64,000 bases of DNA from Paenibacillus sp. FSL H7-0326 (GCF_001955535.1 NZ_MPVN01000005.1:372001-436000), one strand, 5' to 3'; numbered from the stretch's first letter, positions 43,184-51,891 are shown. The notes: generated by a model not told the origin, from the sequence alone. A program made the numbers and translations.

Positions 43184-44530
43184 CTACTTGAACATCTCTT
43201 CTCCCTTAGCCTTAAACTCGGCCGCTATCTCTTCGGCTGTCTTCTCACCTGTAAATAACGCCTGAATGTTCGGCTTCATTACCTGTTCCTTGAACTGCTT
43301 CTGCTTCGCTGCCAGCGCTGAATCAAGCGAGAGAACAACCGGCTGCTCCATATGCTCTGCCATGATACGGGCTGCCTCCAGCGTTTCCGGCGTGCCCAGA
43401 CCCTTGCCTTCAAAATATTCAGCCTGTGAATTTCTTACAAACGGCAGCACGAGCTCATTGGCCGAATTCCCGGCTTTGGCACCGCTCAGCGCTTCCATAA
43501 CGAGGAACGTGTTCTTGGCATGCTGCTCGCCCTTATCATTCTTTTGCCTAAAAGCTACGTAGCCCTCGCCGCCCATCGTTGATTTCTGAGGAGCATCCTT
43601 ATGATGTGGGACCGGCAGCAATACGAATTCAACCTTGGCACCTTGCACTGTTCCTGCATCAATATCCGCATTCCGCTGCTTGATGAGCACATCGTAATAT
43701 GGAATTGCCTTGGAGATAATGGCCGCCTGCTCGGCATAGAACATTTCTACACGTTTCGCAGGAGCAATGGCTGCGGTCTCTTTGGGCATATAACCTTCTG
43801 TACGAAGGGTCTCCAGGAATTTAAGTGTCTCCAGAATTCGGTCATCATTCCACTGGAACTCACCTTCCGCATTCAGCACATCCGGCATGTTGTTATTGCG
43901 GGACAGCAGCTCCATAATCTCCATCGTCTGCCCTTCAGTTACAAAGGCATATTGCGGAGATCCGTCAGGAGCAGTCCCCATCAGCTTAGGTGCGAGCTCC
44001 AGGAATTCATCCCAAGTCCACCCCTCCTGCTGGATCTTCTGCCAATCGACTCCGGCTTCCTCAAGAATACGTTTGTTGCCGCCCCAGCCCCATTGGTACT
44101 GATAGATCGGAAGCCCGTATTGTTTGCCTTGAATCTGCCCGAGCTCAAGCGTTCCCGGGTAATAATCCTCCTTGATCTCAGGCGTCAGATAATCATCCAG
44201 CTGAATAGCCAGACCAGAATCGACGTAACTTCCATCTACACTGTGAAAATACAGATCGGGCGGATTGCCCGCATTCAGGGCAACATCAAATTTCTTGGGG
44301 CCTTCAGCCCAGGTGAGCATCTCGGTCTTGACGGTAATATTCGGGTGCTCCTTATTAAAATCAGCGAGGAGCTCCTTCAGGTCCTCTTCATACTTGTTAT
44401 GAACAGGATATGTCCAGACTGTCACCGTATCCTTGGCATCCGCGCTTTGCTCGCTGCTTCCTCCCCCGCCGCTGCAGGCTGTCACCGCAAACATCAGAAT
44501 AGAGGTCAGCATAATCCATGTCTTACGCAT
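43184..44530 (-). CDS. Carbohydrate ABC transporter substrate-binding lipoprotein (copy B)
   Basis: A 448-residue paralogue of copy A, with lipobox VTAC and the same core blocks (DTVTVWTYPVHNKYEEDL, then PDLYFHSVDG). Residues differ mainly in the central lid and in parts of the N-lobe. It is the first gene after murR and has its own 30-base spacer to copy A. Two binding proteins sharing one permease pair could broaden the set of wall fragments taken up. ATG chosen ten bases after GGGGAG. Confidence 0.9.
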   Translation of the reverse strand: MRKTWIMLTSILMFAVTACSGGGGSSEQSADAKDTVTVWTYPVHNKYEEDLKELLADFNKEHPNITVKTEMLTWAEGPKKFDVALNAGNPPDLYFHSVDGSYVDSGLAIQLDDYLTPEIKEDYYPGTLELGQIQGKQYGLPIYQYQWGWGGNKRILEEAGVDWQKIQQEGWTWDEFLELAPKLMGTAPDGSPQYAFVTEGQTMEIMELLSRNNNMPDVLNAEGEFQWNDDRILETLKFLETLRTEGYMPKETAAIAPAKRVEMFYAEQAAIISKAIPYYDVLIKQRNADIDAGTVQGAKVEFVLLPVPHHKDAPQKSTMGGEGYVAFRQKNDKGEQHAKNTFLVMEALSGAKAGNSANELVLPFVRNSQAEYFEGKGLGTPETLEAARIMAEHMEQPVVLSLDSALAAKQKQFKEQVMKPNIQALFTGEKTAEEIAAEFKAKGEEMFK

Positions 44531-44582
44531 TAGCACCTATCTCCCCTCGTTCGTTCCACGTAAAGGAACACCGTAGATTAGA

Positions 44583-45419
44583 CTACCTTCTCAGGGCCCG
44601 CCTGCTCTCCTCCAGATATTTGACCGACTGCTCGTAATTCTTGCTGGCTACACAGAGATACAAAATATCAATCAGATTAAGCTGAGTCATCCGGGAACCC
44701 ATCGCACCGCTTCGAATCTCACTCTCTGTGGATGATGTGTATAGAGGTACGGTCGCCAGCTTGCTCAGCTTGGAATGGCCGTACTTGGTCATGCTGATCA
44801 CTTCTGCCCCCCGCTTCCGAACCAGTTCGGCGACACGAAGCACTTCTTCCGTTTCACCCGAATAGGAAATGCAGACGGCTACATCTTCTTCTGTCATTGT
44901 GACCGCTGATGTGAGCTGCTGATGCGGATCAGCGAAGGAGAAGCTCATCTTGTTAATTCTTAGAAATTTCTGCTGTGCATCCATAGCTATCAGATTGGAA
45001 GCTCCAACGCCAAAAAAATAAATACGCCTTGCCTGATCCATTAAAGAAACGGCTCGCTCAACCATCGCCTCGTCCATAATCTTCAGCGTATCCCGGATGG
45101 ACTGAATATTATTGTTCGATACACTTCGGATCATCGCAGATACACTGTCATTCGGTCTGATCTCCTGATAGCCTGCCTGCTCATCCGACCCCTGCAAGTC
45201 ACCAGCCACCTTAATTTTCAGGTCCTGATAACCTTTGAAGCCGATCGTTTTGCATAGGCGGATGATCGCTGCCTGACTTGCACCGCTCTTCGCTGCCAGC
45301 TCGGCAACGGAGAGCTCGATGATCTCGCCAGGCTGCTGCAGAATATAAGCCGCAATCTTACGCTCCGAAGGATTCAGTGTTTCATAGGCTTCCTTGAGAC
45401 GAACCAAGCCACCATTCAT
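44583..45419 (-). CDS. murR: MurR/RpiR family transcription regulator
   Basis: A 278-residue regulator. An RpiR-type helix-turn-helix (1-77: LNPSERKIAAYILQQPGEI, SVAELAAKSGASQAAIIRLC) is followed by a SIS domain (about 125-255: IYFFGVGASN, ISYSGETEEVLR) that binds a phosphosugar. In E. coli and Bacillus MurR controls MurNAc use and responds to MurNAc-6-phosphate. Here it heads the operon of wall-sugar import genes and is divergent from the kinase and murQ, so the gap at 45420-45632 is its likely target. Confidence 0.9.
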   Translation of the reverse strand: MNGGLVRLKEAYETLNPSERKIAAYILQQPGEIIELSVAELAAKSGASQAAIIRLCKTIGFKGYQDLKIKVAGDLQGSDEQAGYQEIRPNDSVSAMIRSVSNNNIQSIRDTLKIMDEAMVERAVSLMDQARRIYFFGVGASNLIAMDAQQKFLRINKMSFSFADPHQQLTSAVTMTEEDVAVCISYSGETEEVLRVAELVRKRGAEVISMTKYGHSKLSKLATVPLYTSSTESEIRSGAMGSRMTQLNLIDILYLCVASKNYEQSVKYLEESRRALRR

Positions 45420-45533
45420 GAGAGCAGTTCCACCTCCATTTCAATAAAATATGTACTAATAGGTTAGATAAACTAACATAATCGGTTCTCTATCCTTCCA
45501 AATATGCTTGGATTGATATTATTATATGAGGTA

Positions 45534-45548
45534 TGAAATATAATTTCA
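45534..45548. promoter_or_regulatory. Candidate MurR operator
   Basis: TGAAATATAATTTCA is an inverted repeat (TGAAAT-ATA-ATTTCA) of the 15-base form seen for RpiR-type regulators such as HexR. It lies in the gap between murR and the divergent kinase gene. A second inverted repeat, GTTAG-N5-CTAAC, is at 45463-45477. Binding is inferred. Confidence 0.5.
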
Positions 45549-45632
45549 ATAATAATTTATTTACTTAAAATTTTATTTTACATTCTGGAAATTATGACCT
45601 ATACTTAATAAAAAATGAGAAGGGGTGAAGCG

Positions 45633-46598
45633 ATGAATGTCTTTATTGGCGTGGATGGTGGCGGTTCCAAAACCGAAGTAGTAACCATGCTCGAAGATAA
45701 ATCTATTCTCGCTCAATTCGATGGCGGGGCAACAAATCCCTATACAACTTCACCTCTTGAAGCTGCTAATGAGCTCAATCGATTACTGGAAACAACATTC
45801 ACGTTTATTAATGAGCGCTCAATTATGTGTAAAGGAATTTGTCTTGGTATGTCAGGTATACAATCGGATGAAGAGAAGAGTACACTTATTAATCAGGTCA
45901 GACAATGTATGAAGCACAGATCTCTCTCCTTTCCGATTACCGTTTGTACAGAGGGCGAGATATCTCTCATGGCAGCATCAGGGGAGCATACAGGTGTGCT
46001 CGTGATCGCCGGAACAGGCTCCATTGTTTATGGATTCACAAGAGAGGGAAGCATTCACCGTGCAGGAGGCTGGGGGCATCTCCTTGGCGATGAGGGCAGC
46101 GGTTATCAGATTGGTCTGCAGACCCTTCAAGGGATCATGAGAAGTTATGACCGAATCACCCCACCTACCTTGCTGACTTCCCTCGTTCAAGAAGCCTGTC
46201 AATTAAACGAGATCACAGAGCTCCGCACCTTCATCTATCAACAACCCTTCAGTAAGAAGAGCATCGCTTCTTATGCTAAGCTGTGCATCCGTGCCGCTGA
46301 GGAAGGAGATCCGCTTGCAATCAGCATACTTAGATCTCAGGCCGCAAGTCTGGCCGACACAACCACCGCTCTTCTGTATTCTCACCCTGATCTCCAACAA
46401 GAAACTGTAGCTGCAACCGGTTCTATCTTTCTCTACTCCTCCATATATAGAACGCACTATAAGGAATGCTTAAGTAAGATCTTTCCCCACCTTCATATGG
46501 TTACAGGTTCAGCAGACAGACCGCCGGCTTACGGCGCAGCCCTGATAGCACGACAGCGGTTCTTCTACCCCGATCAAGGAGCCTATGGACTCGTATAG
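45633..46598 (+). CDS. BadF/BadG-type sugar kinase, probable MurNAc/GlcNAc kinase
   Basis: A 321-residue ASKHA-fold ATPase. Phosphate-binding loop 1 is VDGGGSKTE; GTGSIVYG and GGWGHLLGDEGSGYQIG mark the second phosphate and adenosine regions. It resembles N-acetylglucosamine kinases and MurK, the Clostridium acetobutylicum kinase that phosphorylates both MurNAc and GlcNAc at O6. An ABC importer delivers unphosphorylated sugar, so a kinase is required before MurQ can act, and this gene stands directly upstream of murQ. ATG at 45633 follows AAGGGGTGA. GlcNAc-only activity is the main alternative. Confidence 0.85.
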   Translation: MNVFIGVDGGGSKTEVVTMLEDKSILAQFDGGATNPYTTSPLEAANELNRLLETTFTFINERSIMCKGICLGMSGIQSDEEKSTLINQVRQCMKHRSLSFPITVCTEGEISLMAASGEHTGVLVIAGTGSIVYGFTREGSIHRAGGWGHLLGDEGSGYQIGLQTLQGIMRSYDRITPPTLLTSLVQEACQLNEITELRTFIYQQPFSKKSIASYAKLCIRAAEEGDPLAISILRSQAASLADTTTALLYSHPDLQQETVAATGSIFLYSSIYRTHYKECLSKIFPHLHMVTGSADRPPAYGAALIARQRFFYPDQGAYGLV

Positions 46599-46759
46599 TA
46601 TGGTGTAATCCCGAGTGAAATTGCCTTTCCGTTACTTACAAACAAAGGTTCATTAATATAGAAAAGCTTGCAATCAAGATGCCCCGTATATATACGAATA
46701 GCACAAATCACTTTCTATTCTAGAATGGGGGCCAGGAGCGAAGGAGGCCGTACCTTATT

Positions 46760-47680
46760 ATGAATCATCTAAGCCATAAACTTAGCCAGTTGATTACTGA
46801 ACAGCCCAATCCGAGAACAGATCATATTGATCAGCTGGATTCCATTGAAATCATGAAGCTCATTAACGATGAGGATCAGCAGATCGCCAAGGTAATCAGG
46901 CCACTCATACCCGATATTGCAAAGGTTGCCGATTGTATAGTGGAGAGCTTTGAACGAGGTGGACGTTTATTTTATGTCGGTGCCGGTACCAGCGGCAGAA
47001 TCGGCATCCTCGATGCATCTGAGTGTCCCCCCACCTACGGTACGGATCCATCACTGGTTCAGGGGGTTATCGCAGGCGGCTTCGAGGCCGTCCGAACACC
47101 TGTGGAAGGTGCGGAGGACAGCGAACAAGGGGGCAGCGAAGATATGAAATCCCATCAGGTCGGCCCCAATGATGTTGTCATTGGCATTGCCGCGAGCGGC
47201 AGAACACCTTATGTACTGGGTGCCATGAAGGAAGCCCGCGCTCTGGGCGCTCTTGTAGTCGGACTGTGCAATAACCCCAATTCGGACATGAAACCGCTGG
47301 CAGACTATACGATTGAAGCCGTAACCGGACCCGAAGTCATCATGGGTTCTACCCGAATGAAGTCCGGGTCCGCACAGAAGCTGATTCTCAATATGCTGAC
47401 GACCACAGCCATGATCCGCTCCGGTAAAGTATACCGGAATTTGATGATTGATCTTAACCCTTCCAATGAGAAGCTGGTCGATCGTGCCAAACGTATCATC
47501 AAGCTGGCAACCGGAGCCTCCGAGGAGCAGATCAAGGATGCCTATATCGAATCAGATGGCCATATCAAGACCGCCATTGTTATGATTATGACCGGTTCAG
47601 ACGCATCCTCAGCGAGGAAGCTGCTCCTTTCATCCAAAGGCTATGTTCGTAAGGCGATTGACAGCAATCCCACTTCATAA
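46760..47680 (+). CDS. murQ: N-acetylmuramic acid 6-phosphate etherase
   Basis: A 306-residue SIS-domain lyase that cleaves the lactyl ether of MurNAc-6-phosphate, giving GlcNAc-6-phosphate and lactate. Motifs are GAGTSGRIGILDASECPPTY (with the catalytic Glu), GIAASGRTPYVLGA and GSTRMKSGSAQKLILNML, and the C-terminal UBA-like part ends in ARKLLLSSKGYVRKAI. The gene follows the kinase by 161 bases, with AAGGAGG 12 bases from the ATG. It is the metabolic end point for both the kinase and AnmK products in this locus. Confidence 0.96.
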   Translation: MNHLSHKLSQLITEQPNPRTDHIDQLDSIEIMKLINDEDQQIAKVIRPLIPDIAKVADCIVESFERGGRLFYVGAGTSGRIGILDASECPPTYGTDPSLVQGVIAGGFEAVRTPVEGAEDSEQGGSEDMKSHQVGPNDVVIGIAASGRTPYVLGAMKEARALGALVVGLCNNPNSDMKPLADYTIEAVTGPEVIMGSTRMKSGSAQKLILNMLTTTAMIRSGKVYRNLMIDLNPSNEKLVDRAKRIIKLATGASEEQIKDAYIESDGHIKTAIVMIMTGSDASSARKLLLSSKGYVRKAIDSNPTS

Positions 47681-47684
47681 GAAA

Positions 47685-47730
47685 AGAGCGCCCCTCTATC
47701 CTTAGCACTAAGGAATAGATGGGGCACTCT
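47685..47730. terminator. Hairpin between murQ and the chemoreceptor gene
   Basis: AGAGCGCCCC-TCTAT-CCTT and AAGG-ATAGA-GGGGCACTCT form a long imperfect stem between two converging genes. T-rich flanks are modest. Confidence 0.7.
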
Positions 47731-47741
47731 GTCATTTCAAT

Positions 47742-49817
47742 CTACAATTTGAAACGCTGAATAATCTCCTGAAGCTCATCCGCTATATTAGATAAAGTTA
47801 CTGCAGAAGAAGCGACCTCCTGCATGGCTGCCAGCTGCTCTTCCGAAGCCGCAGACCCTTCCTGTGCGCCAGCGGATATCTGATCCGAGATCGCTACAGC
47901 GACCTCAAATGATTCTCCGACATGGGCCATAGAGGCATCCATCTGCTTCGAGGCTGAGGATACTTCCTCCATCTGAGCCGCAACCTCTTGAATGGAGTGC
48001 AGAATCACTCTGAACCGCTCGCCTGCCTCCTGGACTGTAGCGATCCCTTTCGTAATTTCTTTAGATGCCGTGCCCATCGATGCTGTCGCAGCTCCTGTTC
48101 CCTGCTCCATTTCATGGGTCAATTTAGCAATTTGTGCTGCAGAAGCGGCCGACTGCGCTGCCAGCTCCTTCACTTCGTTCGCTACAACAGCGAATCCCCG
48201 CCCATGCTCACCTGCTCTTGACGCTTCAATTGAAGCATTCAGCGATAAAATATTCGTCTGTTTCGCGATATTCGTAATGACTTCAACAATCTTACGTATC
48301 TCTAATGATTTATCTCCGAGCCCTTGAATCACCTCATTGAGGTCACCCGCTGAAGCACCGATCTGATCCATTTGATGCTTCGCTTGATCGATACTCGCCA
48401 TACCGGCCTGGGACTCTTCAGATACCTGCTTGGCTGCCAGAGTCACTTCTCCAGCTTGGTTTGTAATAGCTCTTACACCGCGGGACATCTCTTCAACGAG
48501 CTGCTTGGCTTCGCCAAGGCTTTGATTGGATTGAATCGTCCCCGTTGCCGTCTCCTGCATAATTGTGGCCAGCTGTTCTGTTGCCTTTGTTGTCTGCTCG
48601 GAGCTTGCTGCCAGCTGCTGAGAGGACGCTGCAAGCTGATGCGACGTTTCACTCACTTCTCCGAGTACGGATCGGAGGGAGCTGGTCATTCTATTAAACC
48701 CTTCCGCCAGAATGCCGTATTCGTCCCTGCGCTTCACGGTCAGATCGATGGTCAGATCCCCATTTCCAATATCACGGGACGCTCTGACCATTGCCTGTAT
48801 CGGGCGATGCAAGCTGCGAATCATCAGTACCATAAGCCCCATTCCCACAATGGCAGAAATACCAAGCACGACGATCAGTGCGTTAAGGATCGGACGAGAG
48901 GCTTCTTCCACTTCGGCATAGTCCATTTCTGCAACGAGCTTCCAGCCTGTAGCTCCATGCGTGCTAAAGAATGCATATTTCTCCGCATTTCCTATGGTAT
49001 AACTCAGGTCCCCGTTATCCTGTGCCAACACCGAATTGGATAGCGTCTCCAGGGCACTGGTTCCTGCATTAAAACGGGAATGCACAAGATAATTTCCATC
49101 ACCATCTACCAGATACACGATACCTGTTTCTCCAATATGTACATCATTCACTGTAGAAGTCAGTGCTGCCAGACTGATCTGCATACTTGCTACCCCTTGA
49201 CCATCGGATAATACTTTGGCCAACGTTACAACTACATTACCTGTCGAGCTCGATTTATAAGGCTTCGTTACGATAACCTCTTCACTGCTTTGAGCATCCT
49301 GATACCAGGGCTGATCTGTCACAGATTCATTCATTCCATACATTGGGGCTTTCATTTGCTGGTCTCCGCGAGACGATACGATGACGAGAGATTCAACCTG
49401 AGGGTTGGCATCCTTCAAATCATCAAGCAGCCGCTGGGCCTGTGGACTTTGATTGGCAATTTGCGCCGCATTCGTCTGTCTTGCAAGCAAATTGATATTT
49501 GCCTTCTGACTGTCAATCAAGGAGTCAATCTGCTTGCTGACAAGGGCAAGGGATTGCTCCATTGTCTCCTGATCCGACTTCCGAATCTCTGAATCAGCCG
49601 TATGATATGAGACCCAGAAGATCGCTATACTAGGCAGGAACAGGAAGAATAGAAATGCTGCAATCAACCTTACTCTAAAAGACAACAAGCTCTTCTTTTC
49701 TTTGCTAACCTTTTCATTTCTTGAATTCTCATTACTGCTATCTTCCTTGTTCTTATTTGCTTCGCTTTTGTTAGCCAGCTTCACTTTTGCTAAGCTTTTT
49801 TTCAATAATTCCTTCAT
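47742..49817 (-). CDS. Methyl-accepting chemotaxis protein
   Basis: A 691-residue chemoreceptor. A long charged, Asn/Lys/Glu-rich N-terminal tail (1-45) is unusual for the family. Membrane helix 1 is about 48-70, a dCache-type extracellular sensor about 75-310 (PWYQDAQ, VTKPYKSSSTGNVVVTLA and YLVDGDGNYLVHS), helix 2 about 312-335, HAMP about 336-390, then a signalling helix bundle with tip EVITNIAKQTNILSLNASIE and EASRAGEHGRGFAVVANEV. dCache domains of this type often bind amino acids. A sigma-D promoter lies upstream. Its neighbour upstream is an amino acid importer pair, which hints at a shared ligand. Confidence 0.93.
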   Translation of the reverse strand: MKELLKKSLAKVKLANKSEANKNKEDSSNENSRNEKVSKEKKSLLSFRVRLIAAFLFFLFLPSIAIFWVSYHTADSEIRKSDQETMEQSLALVSKQIDSLIDSQKANINLLARQTNAAQIANQSPQAQRLLDDLKDANPQVESLVIVSSRGDQQMKAPMYGMNESVTDQPWYQDAQSSEEVIVTKPYKSSSTGNVVVTLAKVLSDGQGVASMQISLAALTSTVNDVHIGETGIVYLVDGDGNYLVHSRFNAGTSALETLSNSVLAQDNGDLSYTIGNAEKYAFFSTHGATGWKLVAEMDYAEVEEASRPILNALIVVLGISAIVGMGLMVLMIRSLHRPIQAMVRASRDIGNGDLTIDLTVKRRDEYGILAEGFNRMTSSLRSVLGEVSETSHQLAASSQQLAASSEQTTKATEQLATIMQETATGTIQSNQSLGEAKQLVEEMSRGVRAITNQAGEVTLAAKQVSEESQAGMASIDQAKHQMDQIGASAGDLNEVIQGLGDKSLEIRKIVEVITNIAKQTNILSLNASIEASRAGEHGRGFAVVANEVKELAAQSAASAAQIAKLTHEMEQGTGAATASMGTASKEITKGIATVQEAGERFRVILHSIQEVAAQMEEVSSASKQMDASMAHVGESFEVAVAISDQISAGAQEGSAASEEQLAAMQEVASSAVTLSNIADELQEIIQRFKL

Positions 49818-49928
49818 AAAGAAAAAGCCCCCCTTTCTACAAAATGTGTAATTTATGCAGCTTGTTAATGCATCACTGAAGATGACGCCAACTGCATACT
49901 GTCTATAAAAAAAGACAGAACATCTTAT

Positions 49929-49956
49929 CTATCGGCAAGTGGAGGCTGAGATTTTA
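49929..49956 (-). promoter_or_regulatory. Sigma-D (motility) promoter of the chemoreceptor gene
   Basis: On the minus strand TAAA, a 16-base spacer and GCCGATAG. The B. subtilis sigma-D consensus is TAAA-N15-GCCGATAT, so this is a close match. It lies just downstream of the permease gene and about 105 bases upstream of the receptor start, so the receptor is transcribed with the flagellar regulon. Confidence 0.75.
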
Positions 49957-49974
49957 TACATTTTCTGAAATTTT

Positions 49975-50628
49975 TCATTTTAGTTTACATTCAATGTAAG
50001 ATAACAGCTTGCTAAGCAGATACGTCAGTATAAAATAGATCAGCGCAGCTGTTAAGTACGGCTCCCAGATCGCATAATACTGACCTCTCATCGCGTTGCT
50101 CCAGAACATAATTTCCTGAACAGAAATGATCGCAAGCAGCGAGGAATCCTTGACCAGCACGATGAATTCATTACCAAACGCCGGAATCATGCGCTTTATA
50201 GCCTGAGGCATGATGATATAACGCATCGTCTGGTAGCGGTTCATTCCGGAGGAATAGGCTGCTTCAAACTGACCTTGATCGACGGATTGAATTCCTGCTC
50301 GATAAATCTCTGCCATATACGCGGCAGAATTCAGCGTCATGGACAAGATTCCCGCCGTGATTGCATCTGTGCTCCCATAGAACATCGGCACAACACCGAA
50401 GTGAACAATCAGAATTTGAACATAAAAAGGCGTTCCTCGAAAAAAGTTGATATACAGGCTCGCAGGCCAGTTCAAGTACTTCGGCTTCGCCATTTTTCCG
50501 AATGAAATAAGCAATCCCAGGACAGCACCAAGCAGAATGGAAACGATGGAGAGCCCGATCGTCAGAAGCATGCCTCTCAGTATCAATGGCAGATACTCCA
50601 CGATAATATCAAATCTAAAATTATCCAT
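49975..50628 (-). CDS. Amino acid ABC transporter permease
   Basis: A 217-residue HisM/GlnP-type permease with about five helices and an EAA loop GQFEAAYSSGMNRYQTMR, then IMPQAIKRMIPAFGN. ATG at 50628 is eight bases after AAGGGAG; an in-frame GTG three codons upstream is less likely. It follows the binding protein gene but no ATPase gene is present, so it must borrow one; the ATPase at 1689 is the only polar amino acid type in the window. Confidence 0.92.
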   Translation of the reverse strand: MDNFRFDIIVEYLPLILRGMLLTIGLSIVSILLGAVLGLLISFGKMAKPKYLNWPASLYINFFRGTPFYVQILIVHFGVVPMFYGSTDAITAGILSMTLNSAAYMAEIYRAGIQSVDQGQFEAAYSSGMNRYQTMRYIIMPQAIKRMIPAFGNEFIVLVKDSSLLAIISVQEIMFWSNAMRGQYYAIWEPYLTAALIYFILTYLLSKLLSYIECKLK

Positions 50629-50663
50629 GAGCTGCACTCCCTTAATTTAATGGGCAGCAAGAA

Positions 50664-50697
50664 AAGCATGCGCCGCACATACCGCCGACCCATGCTT
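50664..50697 (-). terminator. Hairpin between binding protein and permease genes
   Basis: On the minus strand AAGCATG and CATGCTT arms with GC-rich inner sequence, followed by TTCTTG. It is positioned between the binding protein stop and the permease start. Confidence 0.6.
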
Positions 50698-50717
50698 CCC
50701 GGTTCCTGCCTGTGCGC

Positions 50718-51560
50718 TTACTCTGCTGCCTTATCCAATTCTTCCTTCAATCGGGTTAAATCCGGTTCATTTCCAAACCACTTTTTGTATACCTCAGCAT
50801 ATTTCCCATTATCAATAACTGCCTTGATTGCAGGATCAAGCTTTGCCTTCAGCTCCGACCCCTTAGGATATAGAATCCCGTAATATTCGGAATCAAAGTT
50901 CTCCGGATCGAGGATGCTCTCGAATGCTTTATCCGGATTGTTCTTCATGTACTCCTGCACAATCGCTACGTCCGCCACCGCAGCATCCACACCGCCGCTC
51001 TCAAGCTCCATGAAGGCAAGGACATTGCTCTCAAATTTCTTAAGGCTGCTGTTACCCTGGCCCATGATCTCTGTCATCAGTGTATCGGCCGTTGTAGCAC
51101 CCTGAACCGCAACCTTCATATCCTTCAGATCCATTGCACTCGTTATGCCGGCTCCTTCTTTAAACAGAATCATGTTCGTCGATTCGAAATAGGGCAGGGA
51201 ATAATCATACGTTGCTTTACGCTCTTCGGTGATGGATACACTAGATATGCCCGCAGCAAATTCTGTCCCCTGCTGGACACTAGTCAGCATCGCATCCCAG
51301 CCTGTATTGCTGAGCTCATATTCAATGCCTGCTTCAGCCATCACTTCTTTAAGAAAATCAATGTCAAAGCCGGTAATCTCACCCTTATCCATAAATTCCA
51401 TAGGAGCATATGCCGCATCCGTCGCTATTTTGACAGTCTCGGGTGATTCCTTTGCTTCTCCAGCTCCTCCCGCTCCTGTCGTAGCAGTCTCTTCATTGCC
51501 ACAGGCCGACAAAACTATCACTAGAAAAGCAATTAACATAACACCGAATCTCTTAATCAT
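50718..51560 (-). CDS. Amino acid ABC transporter substrate-binding lipoprotein
   Basis: A 280-residue family 3 binding lipoprotein (lipobox LSAC). The mature part begins IATDAAYAPMEFMDKGEITG and FDIDFL, and includes AGISSVSITEERKATYDYSLPY and AVQGATTADTLM. It pairs with the permease downstream. The polar amino acid bound is unknown; the FDIDFLKEVM and ITEERK blocks fit glutamine, arginine or histidine type proteins equally. Confidence 0.92.
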   Translation of the reverse strand: MIKRFGVMLIAFLVIVLSACGNEETATTGAGGAGEAKESPETVKIATDAAYAPMEFMDKGEITGFDIDFLKEVMAEAGIEYELSNTGWDAMLTSVQQGTEFAAGISSVSITEERKATYDYSLPYFESTNMILFKEGAGITSAMDLKDMKVAVQGATTADTLMTEIMGQGNSSLKKFESNVLAFMELESGGVDAAVADVAIVQEYMKNNPDKAFESILDPENFDSEYYGILYPKGSELKAKLDPAIKAVIDNGKYAEVYKKWFGNEPDLTRLKEELDKAAE

Positions 51561-51891
51561 ATGAACCCTCCCTATAGGAATCTAGTAATATAAACAGATT
51601 CTATCAACAGTTCCATAGATTAACAATATATTTTATTGCATGCGTCAATAAACATAACATATCAATATAAGTTCCATTATGATGAAGCTCACAAAAAGCC
51701 TCGCTGAGGAGTCAGGAGGCTTATGTTTCTCTCTATATTTAAAGCTAGCATAGTGAACCTGTATCATTCTGAATGGTGTGTCTGTTTATTCATTCGTATT
51801 TGTATCATTTCTACTCTACTGAATTAATTTCATAAATACCTCTTAATGAAGATGAAATTGATTCACTGCTGTACGTAACCTTTCTCATCAC
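51561..51891. other. Intergenic region with one terminator
   Basis: A 331-base AT-rich gap upstream of the binding protein gene. It holds the terminator of the Rieske operon (51693-51722) and the promoter of the amino acid importer pair, which I could not place precisely. A 34-codon frame at 51723 is judged spurious. Confidence 0.45.
51693..51722 (-). terminator. Terminator of the amidohydrolase-to-Rieske operon
   Basis: On the minus strand AAGCCTC and GAGGCTTTTTG form a seven-pair stem followed by a T-run, about 170 bases after the Rieske gene stop. Confidence 0.7.

Noticed and set aside
41795..44530. Insertion-element-driven duplication of the binding protein genes
   Set aside because: No transposase, terminal inverted repeats or target duplications are visible around the pair.
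51723..51827. A 34-codon plus-strand frame with GGAGG just upstream
   Set aside because: The GGAGG is part of the minus-directed terminator hairpin and only two bases from the ATG, and the product is unremarkable.
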